Numbered from the stretch's first letter, positions 37,852 to 50,450 are shown. The stretch is 55,483 nt of DNA from Bartonella sp. CM31XJBT (GCF_028618555.1 NZ_JAQITD010000015.1:1-55483), one strand, 5' to 3'. Made by a program: numbers and translations. The notes: generated by a model not told the origin, from the sequence alone.

Positions 37852-38661
37852 TCAATAACGACCTGCATTAATAGAATCAGCGGAACCAAAATGAACATCT
37901 CCAGCTGTTATAATGGCTGTCTGACCGTCTTTTTGCTTTATGATGCAGTTAAAATCACTATCAAGACCATCAAAAATACCCTCAATGACTTTTTCATCAT
38001 TCACCACTTTGACATGTTTTCCAAGGTGAGCGGAATATAAAAGCCATTTTTTTCGGATTATTTCACATCCTTTTGGTTGTTTCCAAAGAAGGTAATTTTT
38101 AGAAAAACACTCCGTCAAAACCGTAAATAATTGTTCTGCATCAATATGCAAACCGATATTCTTTAAGCTTGAAGTGGAATAGGTTGCATCTTCATAATTA
38201 TATTTCACATTTATTCCAATACCAATAACCAAGGCATATTGTTGTGATGACAATTTTAAAATCTCAAGCAAAACTCCAGAGCTTTTTTCTCCTCTGAGCA
38301 AAATATCGTTTGGCCATTTTAAGCTCACAATATTGTTTGTCTGCTTTTCCTCTTTTATCAATTGTTTTATTGCATCTGCCACACTTACTCCAGCAACAAA
38401 GCCAAGTTGAGCCGCAGTTTGATGAACAATATCATCAATTAATAAAAGACTAGAATAAAGGTTCCCTTTTGGACTAGACCAAGTCCTCCCTCTTCTTGCT
38501 CTTCCCTGTGATTGTTCTTGTGCAACAATCCAAAGATTACCTTGATGACCAGTTTTCGCTTTTCGTTGCGCAATGAGATTTGTTGAATCAACACTATCGT
38601 ACGCTTCAACAGTGTATCCCTGTTTTTGTGCAAAATCTGATAAAGTATAAACCATATTCAT
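37852..38661 (-). CDS. birA: Biotin--[acetyl-CoA-carboxylase] ligase
   Basis: This enzyme activates biotin with ATP and attaches it to the acetyl-CoA carboxylase carrier and other biotin enzymes. The 269-residue protein has GRARRGRTWSSPKGNLY (about 53-69), the biotinyl-AMP-binding segment, and KWPNDILLRG. There is no N-terminal helix-turn-helix, so it is a ligase only and not a repressor. Its ATG shares a base with the nuoN stop (TAATG), showing coupling to the nuo operon. Confidence 0.94.
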   Translation of the reverse strand: MNMVYTLSDFAQKQGYTVEAYDSVDSTNLIAQRKAKTGHQGNLWIVAQEQSQGRARRGRTWSSPKGNLYSSLLLIDDIVHQTAAQLGFVAGVSVADAIKQLIKEEKQTNNIVSLKWPNDILLRGEKSSGVLLEILKLSSQQYALVIGIGINVKYNYEDATYSTSSLKNIGLHIDAEQLFTVLTECFSKNYLLWKQPKGCEIIRKKWLLYSAHLGKHVKVVNDEKVIEGIFDGLDSDFNCIIKQKDGQTAIITAGDVHFGSADSINAGRY

Positions 38662-40121
38662 TAAAACAATGCTGTTGCTGCTTTTTCTGCTAGCTCAGCG
38701 AACCAAACTCCAAAAAGCGCGTAAAATAAAATAAAGAATACAGAAAGACCAAGACAAAACTGAAGCTCATTCGATAAAGCAACAAAATGCGCTTTTGCAT
38801 CATCAAACCACATAATTTTAATGACTCTCAAATAGTAAAAAGCCCCAACGACAGACGCTATCATCCCCACGACAGCAAGTGGAGTAAGTCCAGCGTGGAC
38901 AGCCGCAGAAAATGTATACCACTTTCCAAAAAAACCAGCCATAGGAGGTATGCTTGCTAAAGAAAAAAGCTGTATTGTCATCACAATAGCCATAAAAGGA
39001 TTCGTCTTTGCTAACCCTGAAAGATCATAAATATTTTCAACATTGCCATTCTGAGAGCGCATTCCAAGAATAAAGGCAAATGAACCAATCGTCATTCCAA
39101 GATAAATCGTCATATAAAGAATAACACTTTTTACTCCTAGCATATCTCCAGCAGATAAACCAACAAGTGCATAGCCCATATGACTGATCGACGAATAAGC
39201 CATTAAGCGCTTAATATTATTTTGACCAATTGCAGCAAAAGCACCCAGTATCATTGATGCAATCGCCATGAACACCAAAATTTGTTGCCATGCAGGCATC
39301 ACGTTATCAACACGCCCTAGGGGAATAAAGGTCGTCACAATAATACGGATGATTAAAGCCATTGCAGCAACTTTAGGGGCACCAGCAAAAAATGCTGTAA
39401 TCGGTGTGGGCGCTCCTTCATAAACATCAGGTGTCCACATATGAAATGGAACAGCAGAAATTTTGAAAGCCAAACCAGCTAAAATAAAGACAATTCCAAA
39501 AATGACCCCCAATTGTACATTCTTACCTTTTAAAGCAAGAGCAATTTCGTGAAAACCAATTTGACCGGTAAAACCATAAAGTAAAGAAATACCATAAAGA
39601 AGCAACCCTGAAGATAATGCTCCTAAAACAAAGTATTTTATACCGGCTTCAGAAGATTTCACATTATTACGATTAATCGCTGCTAAAACATATAAAGCTA
39701 AAGATTGCAATTCTAACCCCATATAAAGCGACAGCATATTACCCGCTGAAATCATAAACATCATTCCAAGGGTTGCTAAAAGAACAAGCACTGGAAACTC
39801 AAATATATTAAACTTTTGTGCATTGGCAAAACCAACAGACATGATAAGAGAAAAGAGTGCACCAATAAGCATTAAAATTTTCATATAACGACTAAAGGAA
39901 TCGATAACGAGCGCATTGGTTTGAAATGAACCATTTTTCGGAAAAACTATAAGAATAATAATGGTTGCCACAAGAAGTGCCATGGCTAAACCTGTCACTG
40001 TTAAAGAAGCACGTGTATTGGAATAAACACCAATCATAAGTAGCACGACAGCTCCTAATGCAATTAAAAGCTCTGGAAGAATTAAGACTAATTGCGCTAT
40101 TATTTCAGTTTGCATGTGCAT
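38661..40121 (-). CDS. nuoN: NADH-quinone oxidoreductase subunit N
   Basis: NuoN is one of the three antiporter-like proton-pumping subunits of complex I. The 486-residue protein is almost entirely membrane helices (about 14), with the pump-helix segments [13 protein letters not shown] and [19 protein letters not shown] that carry key lysine and glutamate residues. It is the last nuo gene, 11 bases after nuoM. Confidence 0.96.
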   Translation of the reverse strand: MHMQTEIIAQLVLILPELLIALGAVVLLMIGVYSNTRASLTVTGLAMALLVATIIILIVFPKNGSFQTNALVIDSFSRYMKILMLIGALFSLIMSVGFANAQKFNIFEFPVLVLLATLGMMFMISAGNMLSLYMGLELQSLALYVLAAINRNNVKSSEAGIKYFVLGALSSGLLLYGISLLYGFTGQIGFHEIALALKGKNVQLGVIFGIVFILAGLAFKISAVPFHMWTPDVYEGAPTPITAFFAGAPKVAAMALIIRIIVTTFIPLGRVDNVMPAWQQILVFMAIASMILGAFAAIGQNNIKRLMAYSSISHMGYALVGLSAGDMLGVKSVILYMTIYLGMTIGSFAFILGMRSQNGNVENIYDLSGLAKTNPFMAIVMTIQLFSLASIPPMAGFFGKWYTFSAAVHAGLTPLAVVGMIASVVGAFYYLRVIKIMWFDDAKAHFVALSNELQFCLGLSVFFILFYALFGVWFAELAEKAATALF

Positions 40122-40132
40122 TCTTCCCTTAT

Positions 40133-41602
40133 CTAGTGCAGTTTATTGATGAGGGTTTCTACGGAAAACGCCGTTGCCTTAAGAATAGGCGTTGGATAGA
40201 TACCAAAGAATATTGTAAGAATAACCATTGGATAAAGGAGGAATTTTTCTCTTAAAGAAAGATCTATTAATACTTTTAAATTCTCTTTATCCAAGGAACC
40301 AAAAACCACACGCCGATAAAGATAAAGGGCATAGGCTGCCGATAAGATAACACCTGTTGTTGCTAAAACAACAACTAATTTATTTACTTGAAAAACACCT
40401 ATTAAGGTTAAAAATTCACCCAAAAATCCTGAACTTCCAGGCAAACCAACATTTGCCATAGTGAAAATTAAGAAAACAACAGCATATTTAGGCATATTAT
40501 TCACTAAACCACCAAACGCTGAAATTTCACGTGTATGCAAGCGATCATAGATAACCCCAACACAAAGAAACAATGCTGCTGAAACAATTCCATGGGATAG
40601 CATCTGATAAATAGCCCCTTGTATCCCCTGTTCATTTGCAGCAAAAATACCCATTGTCACATACCCCATATGCGCTATTGAAGAATAAGCAATAAGTTTT
40701 TTGATGTCACTTTGAACAAGTGCAACCAGTGATGTATAAATAATAGCGATAAGCGATAATGTGAAAACAAAAGGCGCAAAATCTGCTGAAGCGATAGGAA
40801 ACATAGGCAAAGAAAAACGAAGAAAACCATACCCACCTAATTTGAGTAAGACACCAGCTAAAATAACGGAACCCGCTGTCGGTGCTTCTACGTGAGCATC
40901 AGGGAGCCATGTATGAACTGGCCACATTGGCATTTTAACTGCGAAAGAAGCAAAAAATGCAAGCCATAGCCATATTTGCATATGAGCAGGAAACTGATAA
41001 TTGAGTAAAGTTGGTATATCAAGTGTCCCAGCCTCCCAATACATAACCATAAGAGCAACCAGCATAAGCACTGAACCAAGTAAAGTATATAAGAAAAACT
41101 TTATACTTGCATAAACACGACGTGCTCCTCCCCATACACCTATAATGATAAACATTGGAATAAGGCTGCCTTCAAAAAAAACATAGAATAGCATTGCATC
41201 AAGAGCACAAAAAACGCCAATAATCGCAACTTCTAGAAGAAGAAACGCAATCATATAAGCCTTTAATCTCTCTTTAACATTCTCCCAACTTGCTAAAATA
41301 CAGAAAGGCAAAAGAAAAGCCGAGAGAACAACAAAAAGAATAGAAATACCATCAACCCCCATATGATAGCTAATACCCCCCCCTAACCAACTGGATTTTT
41401 CAACCATTTGAAAATTTTGGTTGCTAGAATCAAATCCTATCCAAATAATTAAAGAAATAATAAAAACAAATAGAGTCGTAAAAAATGCGACATTACGTAT
41501 ATTATGGCGTGCTACTTCACTATCATCTTTGATAAACAAAATCAGAAGCACACCAACAAGCGGCAAAAATGTAACCGTAGAAAGAATAGGCCAATCGGTC
41601 AT
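40133..41602 (-). CDS. nuoM: NADH-quinone oxidoreductase subunit M
   Basis: NuoM is an antiporter-like membrane subunit of complex I. The roughly 489-residue protein has about 14 helices, with [14 protein letters not shown] and [20 protein letters not shown] as family signatures. The longest ORF begins 27 bases upstream inside nuoL; the ATG at 41602 (MTDWPILS) shares one base with the nuoL stop (TAATG) and is the normal start. Confidence 0.96.
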   Translation of the reverse strand: MTDWPILSTVTFLPLVGVLLILFIKDDSEVARHNIRNVAFFTTLFVFIISLIIWIGFDSSNQNFQMVEKSSWLGGGISYHMGVDGISILFVVLSAFLLPFCILASWENVKERLKAYMIAFLLLEVAIIGVFCALDAMLFYVFFEGSLIPMFIIIGVWGGARRVYASIKFFLYTLLGSVLMLVALMVMYWEAGTLDIPTLLNYQFPAHMQIWLWLAFFASFAVKMPMWPVHTWLPDAHVEAPTAGSVILAGVLLKLGGYGFLRFSLPMFPIASADFAPFVFTLSLIAIIYTSLVALVQSDIKKLIAYSSIAHMGYVTMGIFAANEQGIQGAIYQMLSHGIVSAALFLCVGVIYDRLHTREISAFGGLVNNMPKYAVVFLIFTMANVGLPGSSGFLGEFLTLIGVFQVNKLVVVLATTGVILSAAYALYLYRRVVFGSLDKENLKVLIDLSLREKFLLYPMVILTIFFGIYPTPILKATAFSVETLINKLH

Positions 41603-43569
41603 TAGTTTACGCCCCCGATCATCATCCATGTAATGAGCAATGCAACGCCGATAAGCATTGCAAATGCATAGTGGTAAAGATAGCCTGTTTGCATTCGAAC
41701 AACTCTATTTGTAATATCAACAACACGCGCTGCAATACCATTAGGACCTAGACCATCAATAATCTTACCGTCTCCCACTTTCCAAAGAAAAGAACCAATT
41801 CTAAAGGTAGGACGAACAAACAAAAAGTTATATAATTGATCGAAATACCATTTTTGGTAAAGAAAGTTATATGTTCTTGGCATAATACGAACCATTTTCT
41901 TAGGAAGAGATGGAATAGAAACATAAAATAAATAAGCTAAGATAAACCCAAGAAGCATCGCTATAAATGGCGACCATTTTACCCAATTAAAGACATGGTG
42001 GGCATCATGAAGAATGTGATTATGGCTGCTTGTAAATAATGCTCCCTTCCAAAAAGCATTATACAACTCACCAAAAAAGTAAGGTTGGAAAACGACACCA
42101 GAAAATATTGCTCCAATAGATAAAAGAAAGAGTGGAATCAACATAACTGGAGGCGATTCATGAACATGATGCATCACATCAACTGTTGCCCGTGGTTTAC
42201 CATGGAATGTCATAAAGATAAGCCGCCATGAATAGAAACTTGTTAAAAAGGCAGCAAAAACAAGAAGATAAAAAGCATATCCTGAAGCAATATTATGAGA
42301 TGCAAAAGCAGACTCTATAATCGCATCTTTTGAGAAAAAACCTGCAGTCCCGAAAAGTGTTCCTGGAATTCCAACACCGGTCAAGGCAATGGTCCCGACC
42401 ATCATCATCCAATAGGTGACCTTTATATGTTTGCGTAACCCACCCATTTTTCGCATATCTTGTTCATCAGATACAGCATGAATCACAGAACCTGCACCAA
42501 GAAACAATAAGGCTTTAAAAAAAGCATGCGTAAAAAGATGAAAGACAGCAGCGCCATAAGCTCCAACACCTAATGCCACAAACATATAACCAAGTTGAGA
42601 GCATGTAGAATAAGCAATAACACGCTTAATATCATTCTGCACCAACCCCACAGTTGCTGCAAAAAACGCTGTTGTTGCACCAACAATAATAATCACAGTC
42701 AAAGCAGTCGAAGAAAGTTCAAAAATTGGCGACATACGCGCAACCATAAAAACACCAGCCGTTACCATTGTAGCAGCATGAATAAGCGCTGATACAGGGG
42801 TTGGTCCTTCCATTGCATCAGGCAGCCAAGTATGTAAAAGAAATTGTGCGGATTTTCCCATCGCACCAATAAATAATAAAAGACATGTAATGGTAATTGC
42901 CGTCTGCCCATCAAATTGCCAATCTAAAAATGTCACATTTTGTATAAAGCTCCTGTCGGCAGCTTTTGCAAAAATAGAGGCAAAATCAACCGATTGGAAC
43001 AAAACAAAAATACTAAAGATTCCTAAGAGAAAACCAAAGTCTCCAACACGGTTAACTACAAAAGCTTTCATTGCGGCCTTATTAGCAGAATCGCGCTGAA
43101 ACCAAAAACCGATGAGTAAATAAGAAGCAAGTCCGACACCTTCCCATCCAAAAAACATCTGAATCAAATTATTGGATGTGACCAACATAAGCATCATAAA
43201 TGTAAATAAAGAAAGATAAGAAAAAAAACGAGACCTTGAAGGATCATGATGCATATAACCAATTGAATAAATATGCACCAATGCCGAAACACTGTTTACA
43301 ACAATAAGCATGACAGCTGTTAATGCATCAACATGTAAAGCCCAATTAAAGCTTAAGTCACCAACAGTCATCCAATGTAATACCGATACATCAATCGCTG
43401 GAATATGACCAAGTGCAGTACTGAAAAATGCTATCCACGATAATATGGCAACAACAACCATAAAGCTACATGTTATCAATTCACTCGCACGATCTCCTAT
43501 CGTTTTTCCACCTAGTGCAGCAATTAAAAAACCCAAAAGCGGAAGAAAGACAATCGTATAATACATCAC
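41602..43569 (-). CDS. nuoL: NADH-quinone oxidoreductase subunit L
   Basis: NuoL is the distal antiporter-like pump of complex I. The 655-residue protein has about 16 membrane helices, with [19 protein letters not shown] and [20 protein letters not shown] as conserved pump segments. Its C-terminal part should form the long lateral helix that runs along the membrane arm. It lies 3 bases after nuoK. Confidence 0.96.
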   Translation of the reverse strand: MMYYTIVFLPLLGFLIAALGGKTIGDRASELITCSFMVVVAILSWIAFFSTALGHIPAIDVSVLHWMTVGDLSFNWALHVDALTAVMLIVVNSVSALVHIYSIGYMHHDPSRSRFFSYLSLFTFMMLMLVTSNNLIQMFFGWEGVGLASYLLIGFWFQRDSANKAAMKAFVVNRVGDFGFLLGIFSIFVLFQSVDFASIFAKAADRSFIQNVTFLDWQFDGQTAITITCLLLFIGAMGKSAQFLLHTWLPDAMEGPTPVSALIHAATMVTAGVFMVARMSPIFELSSTALTVIIIVGATTAFFAATVGLVQNDIKRVIAYSTCSQLGYMFVALGVGAYGAAVFHLFTHAFFKALLFLGAGSVIHAVSDEQDMRKMGGLRKHIKVTYWMMMVGTIALTGVGIPGTLFGTAGFFSKDAIIESAFASHNIASGYAFYLLVFAAFLTSFYSWRLIFMTFHGKPRATVDVMHHVHESPPVMLIPLFLLSIGAIFSGVVFQPYFFGELYNAFWKGALFTSSHNHILHDAHHVFNWVKWSPFIAMLLGFILAYLFYVSIPSLPKKMVRIMPRTYNFLYQKWYFDQLYNFLFVRPTFRIGSFLWKVGDGKIIDGLGPNGIAARVVDITNRVVRMQTGYLYHYAFAMLIGVALLITWMMIGGVN

Positions 43570-43572
43570 TGG

Positions 43573-43881
43573 TTAGCCTTTCATTACATTAACATCTTCA
43601 ACCGCAATGGAACCACGATTACGGAAAAAAACGACCAGAATTGCTAAACCAATGGCAGCTTCAGCAGCTGCTACGGTTAAGACAAATAAAGCAAATACCT
43701 GACCAACGAGATCATGAAGAAATGCTGAAAATGCAACAAAATTGAGATTAACTGAAAGCAATATAAGCTCAATGGACATCAAGATAATAATCACGTTTTT
43801 TCTGTTGAGAAAAATTCCAGCAATACCAATTGTAAACATCAAAGCAGAAACAGTGAGATAATGTGTAATATCAATATACAT
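43573..43881 (-). CDS. nuoK: NADH-quinone oxidoreductase subunit K
   Basis: NuoK is a small three-helix subunit in the membrane arm of complex I. The 102-residue product matches the family length and carries glutamates within helices two and three ([16 protein letters not shown] and [15 protein letters not shown]), which belong to the proton path. It lies 13 bases after nuoJ. Confidence 0.96.
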   Translation of the reverse strand: MYIDITHYLTVSALMFTIGIAGIFLNRKNVIIILMSIELILLSVNLNFVAFSAFLHDLVGQVFALFVLTVAAAEAAIGLAILVVFFRNRGSIAVEDVNVMKG

Positions 43882-43894
43882 CTACATAGCCCCC

Positions 43895-44515
43895 TTATAT
43901 ACCTTTGCCTGATTCAACTTGTTTGATTTCAATAGCACTTTCTACCGTTCTAGAAACTTGCTCCGCAATAGATTGCCGCTTTACTCCTAATTTATGACGA
44001 AGTGTTAGAACAATAGCTCCAATCATTGCAACCAATAAAATCATTCCAGCAATTTGAAAATAGAAAACATAATCCGTATAGAGAATATCACCTAATGCTT
44101 GTGTATTTGTTCGCTGGGCTAAATCTGGCATTGGTTGCGTAACATGCGTTCTCAAGATTGGAGAAAAATAGCTACTCATAAAAACAACAATCAATTCTAC
44201 AGCGATAATAACACCAATAAGAGCTCCAATAGGAGCATACCGAAGAGTTCCACTCTTTAACTCAGCAAAATCAACGTCAAGCATCATAACGACAAATAAA
44301 AATAAAACAGCGACAGCTCCAACATACACAACAAGCAGAATAAGCCCTAAAAACTCTGCCCCTGCAAGTAAAAACAAAGCTGCTGCATTAAAAAATGCGA
44401 GGATTAAAAACAAAACAGAATGCACTGGATTGCGTGCTGTAATAACAATAACTGCACTTGTTAGCATAATAAAAGCAAACAAATAGAAAAATGCCGCCGC
44501 TAGATCTGTTAGCAT
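43895..44515 (-). CDS. nuoJ: NADH-quinone oxidoreductase subunit J
   Basis: NuoJ is a membrane subunit of complex I with five helices; its third helix takes part in coupling (LLVVYVGAVAVLFLFVVMML). The 206-residue product has a cytoplasmic C-terminal tail after the last helix (about 150-170). A 94-base gap to nuoI shows no clear hairpin. Confidence 0.95.
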   Translation of the reverse strand: MLTDLAAAFFYLFAFIMLTSAVIVITARNPVHSVLFLILAFFNAAALFLLAGAEFLGLILLVVYVGAVAVLFLFVVMMLDVDFAELKSGTLRYAPIGALIGVIIAVELIVVFMSSYFSPILRTHVTQPMPDLAQRTNTQALGDILYTDYVFYFQIAGMILLVAMIGAIVLTLRHKLGVKRQSIAEQVSRTVESAIEIKQVESGKGI

Positions 44516-44609
44516 AGGCTTCTCCTTAATTATTCAAACAATTGGTATAAACTTCATACCAGATTACAATTTATCGGAAAAATATCCGACACCTCATTTA
44601 ACGATACAC

Positions 44610-45101
44610 TTAACGATAAGGCGCATCCATCAATATATTTCGAGCAATTTCTCGCTCCCAGCGATCTCCATTCAATAAAAGCTTTTCTTTATCATAATAA
44701 AGTTCTTCACGTGTTTCCGTCGCAAACTCAAAATTTGGACCTTCGACAATAGCCTCAACCGGACAAGCTTCTTGACAAAAACCACAGTAAATACATTTAA
44801 CCATATCGATATCATAACGGACAGTTCTACGTGTACCATCATTGCGCCGTGGCCCAGCTTCAATTGTAATCGCTTGAGCAGGACAAATCGCTTCACATAA
44901 TTTACAAGCAATACACCGTTCTTCACCATTTGGATAGCGACGCAATGCATGCTCACCGCGAAAACGCTGAGATACAAAACCTTTTTCATAAGGATAATTA
45001 ATCGTGGGCTTTGGTGAAAAAAATTGGCGCATAGCTAAGAAAAAAGCACTCACAAATTCCAATAGAAGAAGTGACTTTGCCGCCTGAATGAAACCTGACA
45101 T
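44610..45101 (-). CDS. nuoI: NADH-quinone oxidoreductase subunit I (2x[4Fe-4S])
   Basis: NuoI carries clusters N6a and N6b, which pass electrons towards NuoB. The 163-residue protein has two ferredoxin motifs, [16 protein letters not shown] and [16 protein letters not shown]. The longest ORF would start inside nuoH; the ATG at 45101 ([10 protein letters not shown]) has AGAGGAG just upstream and starts 14 bases after nuoH, so it is preferred. Confidence 0.96.
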   Translation of the reverse strand: MSGFIQAAKSLLLLEFVSAFFLAMRQFFSPKPTINYPYEKGFVSQRFRGEHALRRYPNGEERCIACKLCEAICPAQAITIEAGPRRNDGTRRTVRYDIDMVKCIYCGFCQEACPVEAIVEGPNFEFATETREELYYDKEKLLLNGDRWEREIARNILMDAPYR

Positions 45102-45115
45102 CGTAAAATCTCCTC

Positions 45116-46165
45116 TTAAACGAAATCCGTAAACTTTAAAAAAGCAGCAGTTATCACAACCATTGCTAGTGAGAGAGGAAGAAAAACCTTCCAACCAAGC
45201 CGCATGAGCTGATCATAGCGATAACGTGGAACAAATGCTTTAACCATAGCAAACCAAAAAAATACAAAACAGACTTTTAAAACAAACCAAATGATACCAG
45301 GAACCCAATTAAGCCACCAAACATCTAAAGGAGGCAGCCAACCGCCTAAAAATAGAATGGTTGTTAATGCGCACATTAAAACAATCGCAACATATTCACC
45401 TAAAAAGAAGAGCATGTAAGGCGTTGAAGAATATTCTACCATATGACCAGCAACAAGTTCAGATTCTGCTTCCACCAAATCGAATGGAGGACGGTTTGTC
45501 TCTGCAAGCGCAGAAATAAAAAATATAATAAACATTGGAAAAAGGACCAACCAATTCCAATCGAGAAAACTGTTAAAAGGAAGACCAAGAGTTGTACCAA
45601 AACCATGACTTTGTTTAAGAACAATTGTTGTAAGATCCAACGAACCACTCACTAAAATAACGGTCACAAGCACAAAACCAATGGAAACTTCATAAGAAAC
45701 CATTTGTGCCGCCGAACGAAGAGCTCCTAAGAAAGGATATTTTGAATTTGATGCCCATCCCCCCATAATAACACCATAAACTTCAAGAGATGAAATAGCT
45801 AAAATATAAAGCAAGCCAACATTAATCTTCGCAACCTCCCAACCCTCATTGACAGGAATAACAGCCCAAGTTGATAAAGCAAGTGTCGCTGAAACAAAAG
45901 GAGCCAAAAGAAAAACCCCCTTATTTGCACCTGCTGGGATAATAGGTTCTTTCACAACAAATTTAATTAAATCTGCAAAAGACTGTAACAATCCCCATGG
46001 ACCAACAACGTTTGGTCCACGACGCAATTGTACCGCAGCCCAAATTTTTCTATCTGCGTAAAGAAGGTAAGCAACTAAGAGCAAAAGAACGACCAAAAGA
46101 AGAAGTGTTTTTCCGATTATAATGAGTAATGGCAACAGCCAAGTCATAAAGAAATCATACATCAT
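45116..46165 (-). CDS. nuoH: NADH-quinone oxidoreductase subunit H
   Basis: NuoH links the hydrophilic and membrane arms of complex I and forms part of the quinone chamber. The 349-residue protein has about eight membrane helices, with [18 protein letters not shown] near the N terminus and [20 protein letters not shown] in the conserved acidic loop that lines the quinone site. Confidence 0.96.
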   Translation of the reverse strand: MMYDFFMTWLLPLLIIIGKTLLLLVVLLLLVAYLLYADRKIWAAVQLRRGPNVVGPWGLLQSFADLIKFVVKEPIIPAGANKGVFLLAPFVSATLALSTWAVIPVNEGWEVAKINVGLLYILAISSLEVYGVIMGGWASNSKYPFLGALRSAAQMVSYEVSIGFVLVTVILVSGSLDLTTIVLKQSHGFGTTLGLPFNSFLDWNWLVLFPMFIIFFISALAETNRPPFDLVEAESELVAGHMVEYSSTPYMLFFLGEYVAIVLMCALTTILFLGGWLPPLDVWWLNWVPGIIWFVLKVCFVFFWFAMVKAFVPRYRYDQLMRLGWKVFLPLSLAMVVITAAFLKFTDFV

Positions 46166-46189
46166 TATTCTTTTTCCTTTGCCCTTACT

Positions 46190-48259
46190 TTACAGTACAG
46201 TTTGCGTAGAACGATTTTTTGCAAGAGATGAACATTTAGCCATAACAGCAGAAGCACGTGCTATCGGATTTGTTAAATAAAAGTCTTTAACCATAGAAGT
46301 AAATGTTTGACTCTCGAGAGAAACCATTTTTGAACCAAGCGCCTTAAGACCACTTATATCAGAAGGCACTATATCATCAACAGCACAAAGGTGTGGATAA
46401 TCATTAAACAAGCATTGCCTTAATTGAGGAAGAGAATCAAAAGGGAGTTTTTGTCCTAAAATATCCGATAAAGCACGCAAAATAGCCCAATCTTCTTTTG
46501 CTTCACCTGGAGCAAAACCAGCCCGATTTGTCATTTGAACACGTCCTTCTGTATTCACATAAAGCCCTGATTTTTCAGTGTAAGCAGATGCAGGCAAAAT
46601 AACATCAGCAGCATGTGCACCATTATCACCATGGCTCCCAATATAAACTGTAAAAGCTTTTGTATTGGCTAATTCTACTTCATCAGCACCAAGCAAAAAT
46701 AGAACTTCACAGGTTTTAAGTATATTTGCAACCCCAAGCTTAGAAGTAAAGCCTATGTCTAACCCTCCAACAATCGATGCTGCATTATGAAGAACCCCAA
46801 ACCCATTCCATGTCTCACTAAGAGCACCAATATTATCAGCTAATTTAGCAAGACTTTTTAAAACAGATAAACCTTCATTTCCTGAAACAGCCCCCTCTCC
46901 GATAAGAATAAGGGGCCTCTTCGCTTCTTTTAAGACATTAAAAAAAACATCCTCTCCACGAATAAGTGTCGTTAATGTATCACTCCCAGATCCAAGGTAA
47001 GAATAAGGATAACGTAAATCGACTTTCTCTCCAATTAATGCAATAGGAAAATTGCCCATCCGTTGGCGCTTTAAAATACGCGCATTTAAAACAGCTGCTT
47101 CATGACGTGGATTAGATCCCACAATAAGCAGTGCATCAGCCTGTTCAATACCTACAATTGTAGGATTAAAAATATAACTCGAGCGTCCAAACTCTGGCGA
47201 TAAAGCCCCCCCTCTTTGACGACAATCAAAAAGCGTTGAGCCCAAAGAGCTCAATAATGTTTTAAGGGCATACATTTCTTCAACAGAAGCAAGATCTCCA
47301 GCAATGGCTCCAATTTTTTCTGGAAAAATTTTAGAGATCACCATTTTAATTTTTGCAAAAGCTTCTGTCCAACTGACAGGTTGAAGCTTTCCATCTTTGC
47401 GTACATATGGCTTATCAAGCCGCTGAGTCCGTAATCCATCCCAAATAAAACGCGTTTTATCAGAGATCCATTCCTCATTTACATCTTCATTCGTACGCGG
47501 CATAATCCGCATAACTTCACGGCCGCGGCTATCAATACGGATAGCACTACCAAGCGCATCCATCACATCAATCGATTCCGTTTTTACCAATTCCCACGGA
47601 CGGGCATGAAACGCATAAGGTTTTGAAGTTAAAGCTCCCACTGGACAAAGATCAATAACATTTCCCTGTAACTCAGATGTCATAGCTTTTTCAAGATACG
47701 TCGTAATTTCAGCATCTTCACCACGACCGATCAAACCAAGCTCAGAAATACCTGCAACTTCCGTTGTAAAACGAACACACCGTGTACAATGAATACATCG
47801 TGTCATAACAGTTTTGACAAGAGGTCCAATATATTTATCTTCTACAGCACGTTTATTTTCTGTATAACGAGAACAATCTCGTCCATAAAGCATTGCTTGA
47901 TCTTGAAGATCACACTCTCCCCCTTGATCACACACTGGACAATCCAAAGGATGATTAATGAGAAGAAATTCCATAACACCTTCACGTGCTTTTTTTACCA
48001 TCGCCGTATTGGTAAAAATTTCAGGTGCTTCACCGTTAGGCCCTACTCGTAAATCACGAACCCCCATAGCACAAGAAGCCTGAGGTTTTGGAGGACCACC
48101 CTTAACCTCAACTAAACACATACGACAATTTCCAGCAATTGATAAAGATTCATGAAAACAAAAACGTGGCACTTCAACACCCGCCGCCTCAGCAGCCTGA
48201 AGCAACGTGTAGTAATCAGGAACTTCAATCTCTTTGCCATCAACTTTGATATTTATCAT
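46190..48259 (-). CDS. nuoG: NADH-quinone oxidoreductase subunit G
   Basis: NuoG is the large Fe-S subunit of the hydrophilic arm. The roughly 689-residue protein begins with a [2Fe-2S] ferredoxin domain (CFHESLSIAGNCRMCLVEVK), then CPVCDQGGECDLQD and CIHCTRCVRF for further clusters, and a molybdopterin-oxidoreductase-like domain without cofactor. The ORF extends to a GTG at 48286, but the ATG at 48259 (MINIKVDGKEIEV) is the normal family start. Confidence 0.95.
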   Translation of the reverse strand: MINIKVDGKEIEVPDYYTLLQAAEAAGVEVPRFCFHESLSIAGNCRMCLVEVKGGPPKPQASCAMGVRDLRVGPNGEAPEIFTNTAMVKKAREGVMEFLLINHPLDCPVCDQGGECDLQDQAMLYGRDCSRYTENKRAVEDKYIGPLVKTVMTRCIHCTRCVRFTTEVAGISELGLIGRGEDAEITTYLEKAMTSELQGNVIDLCPVGALTSKPYAFHARPWELVKTESIDVMDALGSAIRIDSRGREVMRIMPRTNEDVNEEWISDKTRFIWDGLRTQRLDKPYVRKDGKLQPVSWTEAFAKIKMVISKIFPEKIGAIAGDLASVEEMYALKTLLSSLGSTLFDCRQRGGALSPEFGRSSYIFNPTIVGIEQADALLIVGSNPRHEAAVLNARILKRQRMGNFPIALIGEKVDLRYPYSYLGSGSDTLTTLIRGEDVFFNVLKEAKRPLILIGEGAVSGNEGLSVLKSLAKLADNIGALSETWNGFGVLHNAASIVGGLDIGFTSKLGVANILKTCEVLFLLGADEVELANTKAFTVYIGSHGDNGAHAADVILPASAYTEKSGLYVNTEGRVQMTNRAGFAPGEAKEDWAILRALSDILGQKLPFDSLPQLRQCLFNDYPHLCAVDDIVPSDISGLKALGSKMVSLESQTFTSMVKDFYLTNPIARASAVMAKCSSLAKNRSTQTVL

Positions 48260-48327
48260 CACCCATCCAACCTGCGGATAACCCACTTAAAATTTGCATT
48301 CGGTTGCTCTTAGAACAAAATCCGTTA

Positions 48328-49632
48328 TTAAACCGCTTCTAAAGCAATATTTTTGCTTTGGACTACATTTCGCGTGTATTCATCAATTCTACGCTCGATT
48401 TCCGGACGAAAATTACGTATCAACCCCTGTACAGGCCATGCGGCAGCATCACCAAGCGCACAAATAGTGTGTCCTTCAACCTGTTTAGACACTTCAAACA
48501 AAAGATCAATCTCGCGTTTTTGCGCTCTTCCTTCAACCATACGCCCTAAAAGACGCATCATCCACCCCGTCCCCTCACGACACGGTGTACACTGTCCACA
48601 ACTCTCGTGCTTGAAAAAAGCAGCTATACGCCAAATTGCCTTGATAATATCGGTTGATTTATCCATAACAATCATTCCCCCTGTGCCAAAAGAAGACCCG
48701 ACATCTCTCATCCCATCAAAATCCATGATCGCATCGATCATATCCTCACCACGAACGACTGGACAAGAAGCCCCCCCTGGAATAACCGCTAAAAGATTAT
48801 TCCATCCACCACGAACACCACCCGTATGTTTTTCAATTAATTCACGGAATGAAACACCAAGAGCGTCTTCAAATGTACAAGGTGCATTAACATGCCCTGA
48901 AACCATAAATAATTTCGTTCCAACATTATTTGCTCGTCCAATTGATGAAAACCACGAAGCACCCCGCCGCAAAATCGTTGGAACAACGGCAATAGACTCT
49001 ACATTATTTACTGTTGTTGGACAGCCATAAACCCCCATATTGGCAGGAAATGGTGGCTTAAGCCGAGGTTGCCCCTTTTTTCCTTCAAGACTTTCAAGAA
49101 GAGCCGTTTCTTCACCACAAATATAAGCACCAGCTCCATGATGAATAACAATATCACAAGCATGCCCATATTTCGTTTTTTTGCCAAGTAACCCCGCATC
49201 ATAGCACTCATCAACGGCAGCTTGAAGCGCTTCACGTTCACGAATATATTCACCACGAATATAAATAAAAGCAACATTGGCTCCCATAGCAAAAGTAGCG
49301 ATTACACATCCTTCAATCAAAGTATGGGGGTCATGACGTAAAATATCACGGTCTTTACAAGTTCCAGGTTCAGATTCATCGGCATTGACAACCAAATAAT
49401 GAGGACGCCCATCATTCTGCTTTGGCATAAAGGACCACTTCATACCAGTAGGAAAACCAGCACCACCACGACCGCGTAAACCCGATGCCTTCACTTCGTC
49501 AATGATCCAATCACGACCTTTGTCAATCATCTCTTTCAGACCATTCCAATGCCCACGCAACATCGCAGCCTTTAATGATTTGTCTTTTAAGCCATAAATA
49601 TTGGTGAAGATACGATCTTTATCAGCTAGCAT
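48328..49632 (-). CDS. nuoF: NADH-quinone oxidoreductase subunit F (NADH, FMN)
   Basis: NuoF binds NADH and FMN and is where electrons enter complex I. The 434-residue protein has the NADH-binding [15 protein letters not shown], the FMN segment [13 protein letters not shown] and the [4Fe-4S] motif [15 protein letters not shown]. The antisense frame here also contains a long ORF (48353-49030), which I treat as a shadow. Confidence 0.97.
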   Translation of the reverse strand: MLADKDRIFTNIYGLKDKSLKAAMLRGHWNGLKEMIDKGRDWIIDEVKASGLRGRGGAGFPTGMKWSFMPKQNDGRPHYLVVNADESEPGTCKDRDILRHDPHTLIEGCVIATFAMGANVAFIYIRGEYIREREALQAAVDECYDAGLLGKKTKYGHACDIVIHHGAGAYICGEETALLESLEGKKGQPRLKPPFPANMGVYGCPTTVNNVESIAVVPTILRRGASWFSSIGRANNVGTKLFMVSGHVNAPCTFEDALGVSFRELIEKHTGGVRGGWNNLLAVIPGGASCPVVRGEDMIDAIMDFDGMRDVGSSFGTGGMIVMDKSTDIIKAIWRIAAFFKHESCGQCTPCREGTGWMMRLLGRMVEGRAQKREIDLLFEVSKQVEGHTICALGDAAAWPVQGLIRNFRPEIERRIDEYTRNVVQSKNIALEAV

Positions 49633-49796
49633 ACCTCACCTTTTTTCTATTACCCATAGCATTTTCCGCTTTTCCTCAAATGCAATTTTTAAATATCTTT
49701 TCAAGACTTCTTACTTTTCGTTAAATGTTGCCATCATGGGTAGAATAATAAAATATTTTTTCAAGAAAAATACTTAATTATGTTCCCATTCTTTCC

Positions 49797-50450
49797 TTAT
49801 CCTTTTTTGGTGAAGACTTGAGAGATCTTTTTTTCTTTCTCATCATCAATAAGAGAAGTTAAACCACTAATCGGTTCCGACGATTTACGACTATTTTGTG
49901 GACCAACCGCTATCTCAGAACTTTCACCTGCTTCAAATGCATCAATAATTTCTTCAAGGCGTTCAGCTGTAAGATCTTCATAAGTATCTTTAAAAATCAT
50001 AACCATCGGAGCATTAACACAAGCACCAAGACACTCTACCTCTTCCCATGATAAGGTTCCATCCTGATTGGTCGCAAAAGGTTCATGATGAATTTTTTTC
50101 TGACAAACTTTAATCAATTCATCAGAACCACGTAACATACAAGGCGTTGTACCACAAACTTGAATATGCGCTTTTGTTCCAACAGGCTTAAGCTGAAACT
50201 GAGTATAAAAAGTAGCAACTTCTAAGACACGGATATAAGCCATGGAAAGAATCTGAGCAATATGCTCAATCGCAGCACGTGTCACCCAACCATCTTGCTC
50301 TTGAGCGCGCATTAATAATGGAATTACAGCAGACTGCTGACGCCCTACAGGATATTTTTTTATGGTATTTTGTACCCATATCTGATTTTCTTTTGTAAAA
50401 GAAAACTCAGCCGGCTGATAAACATCATCTGCAAGACGGCGTACGGACAT
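49797..50450 (-). CDS. nuoE: NADH-quinone oxidoreductase subunit E ([2Fe-2S])
   Basis: NuoE carries cluster N1a and pairs with NuoF. The 217-residue protein has the thioredoxin-like [2Fe-2S] domain, with cysteines in CGTTPCMLRG and CLGACVNAPMV. Beyond about residue 165 it has a low-complexity C-terminal extension, as in other rhizobial NuoE proteins. Its start shares a base with the nuoD stop. A 164-base spacer of AT-rich DNA follows before nuoF. Confidence 0.95.
   Translation of the reverse strand: MSVRRLADDVYQPAEFSFTKENQIWVQNTIKKYPVGRQQSAVIPLLMRAQEQDGWVTRAAIEHIAQILSMAYIRVLEVATFYTQFQLKPVGTKAHIQVCGTTPCMLRGSDELIKVCQKKIHHEPFATNQDGTLSWEEVECLGACVNAPMVMIFKDTYEDLTAERLEEIIDAFEAGESSEIAVGPQNSRKSSEPISGLTSLIDDEKEKKISQVFTKKG

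Noticed and set aside
48353..49030. 225-codon ORF antisense to nuoF
   Set aside because: It is a mirror of the well-conserved nuoF frame, has no ribosome site or domain, and such antisense ORFs also occur over mfd and nuoC.
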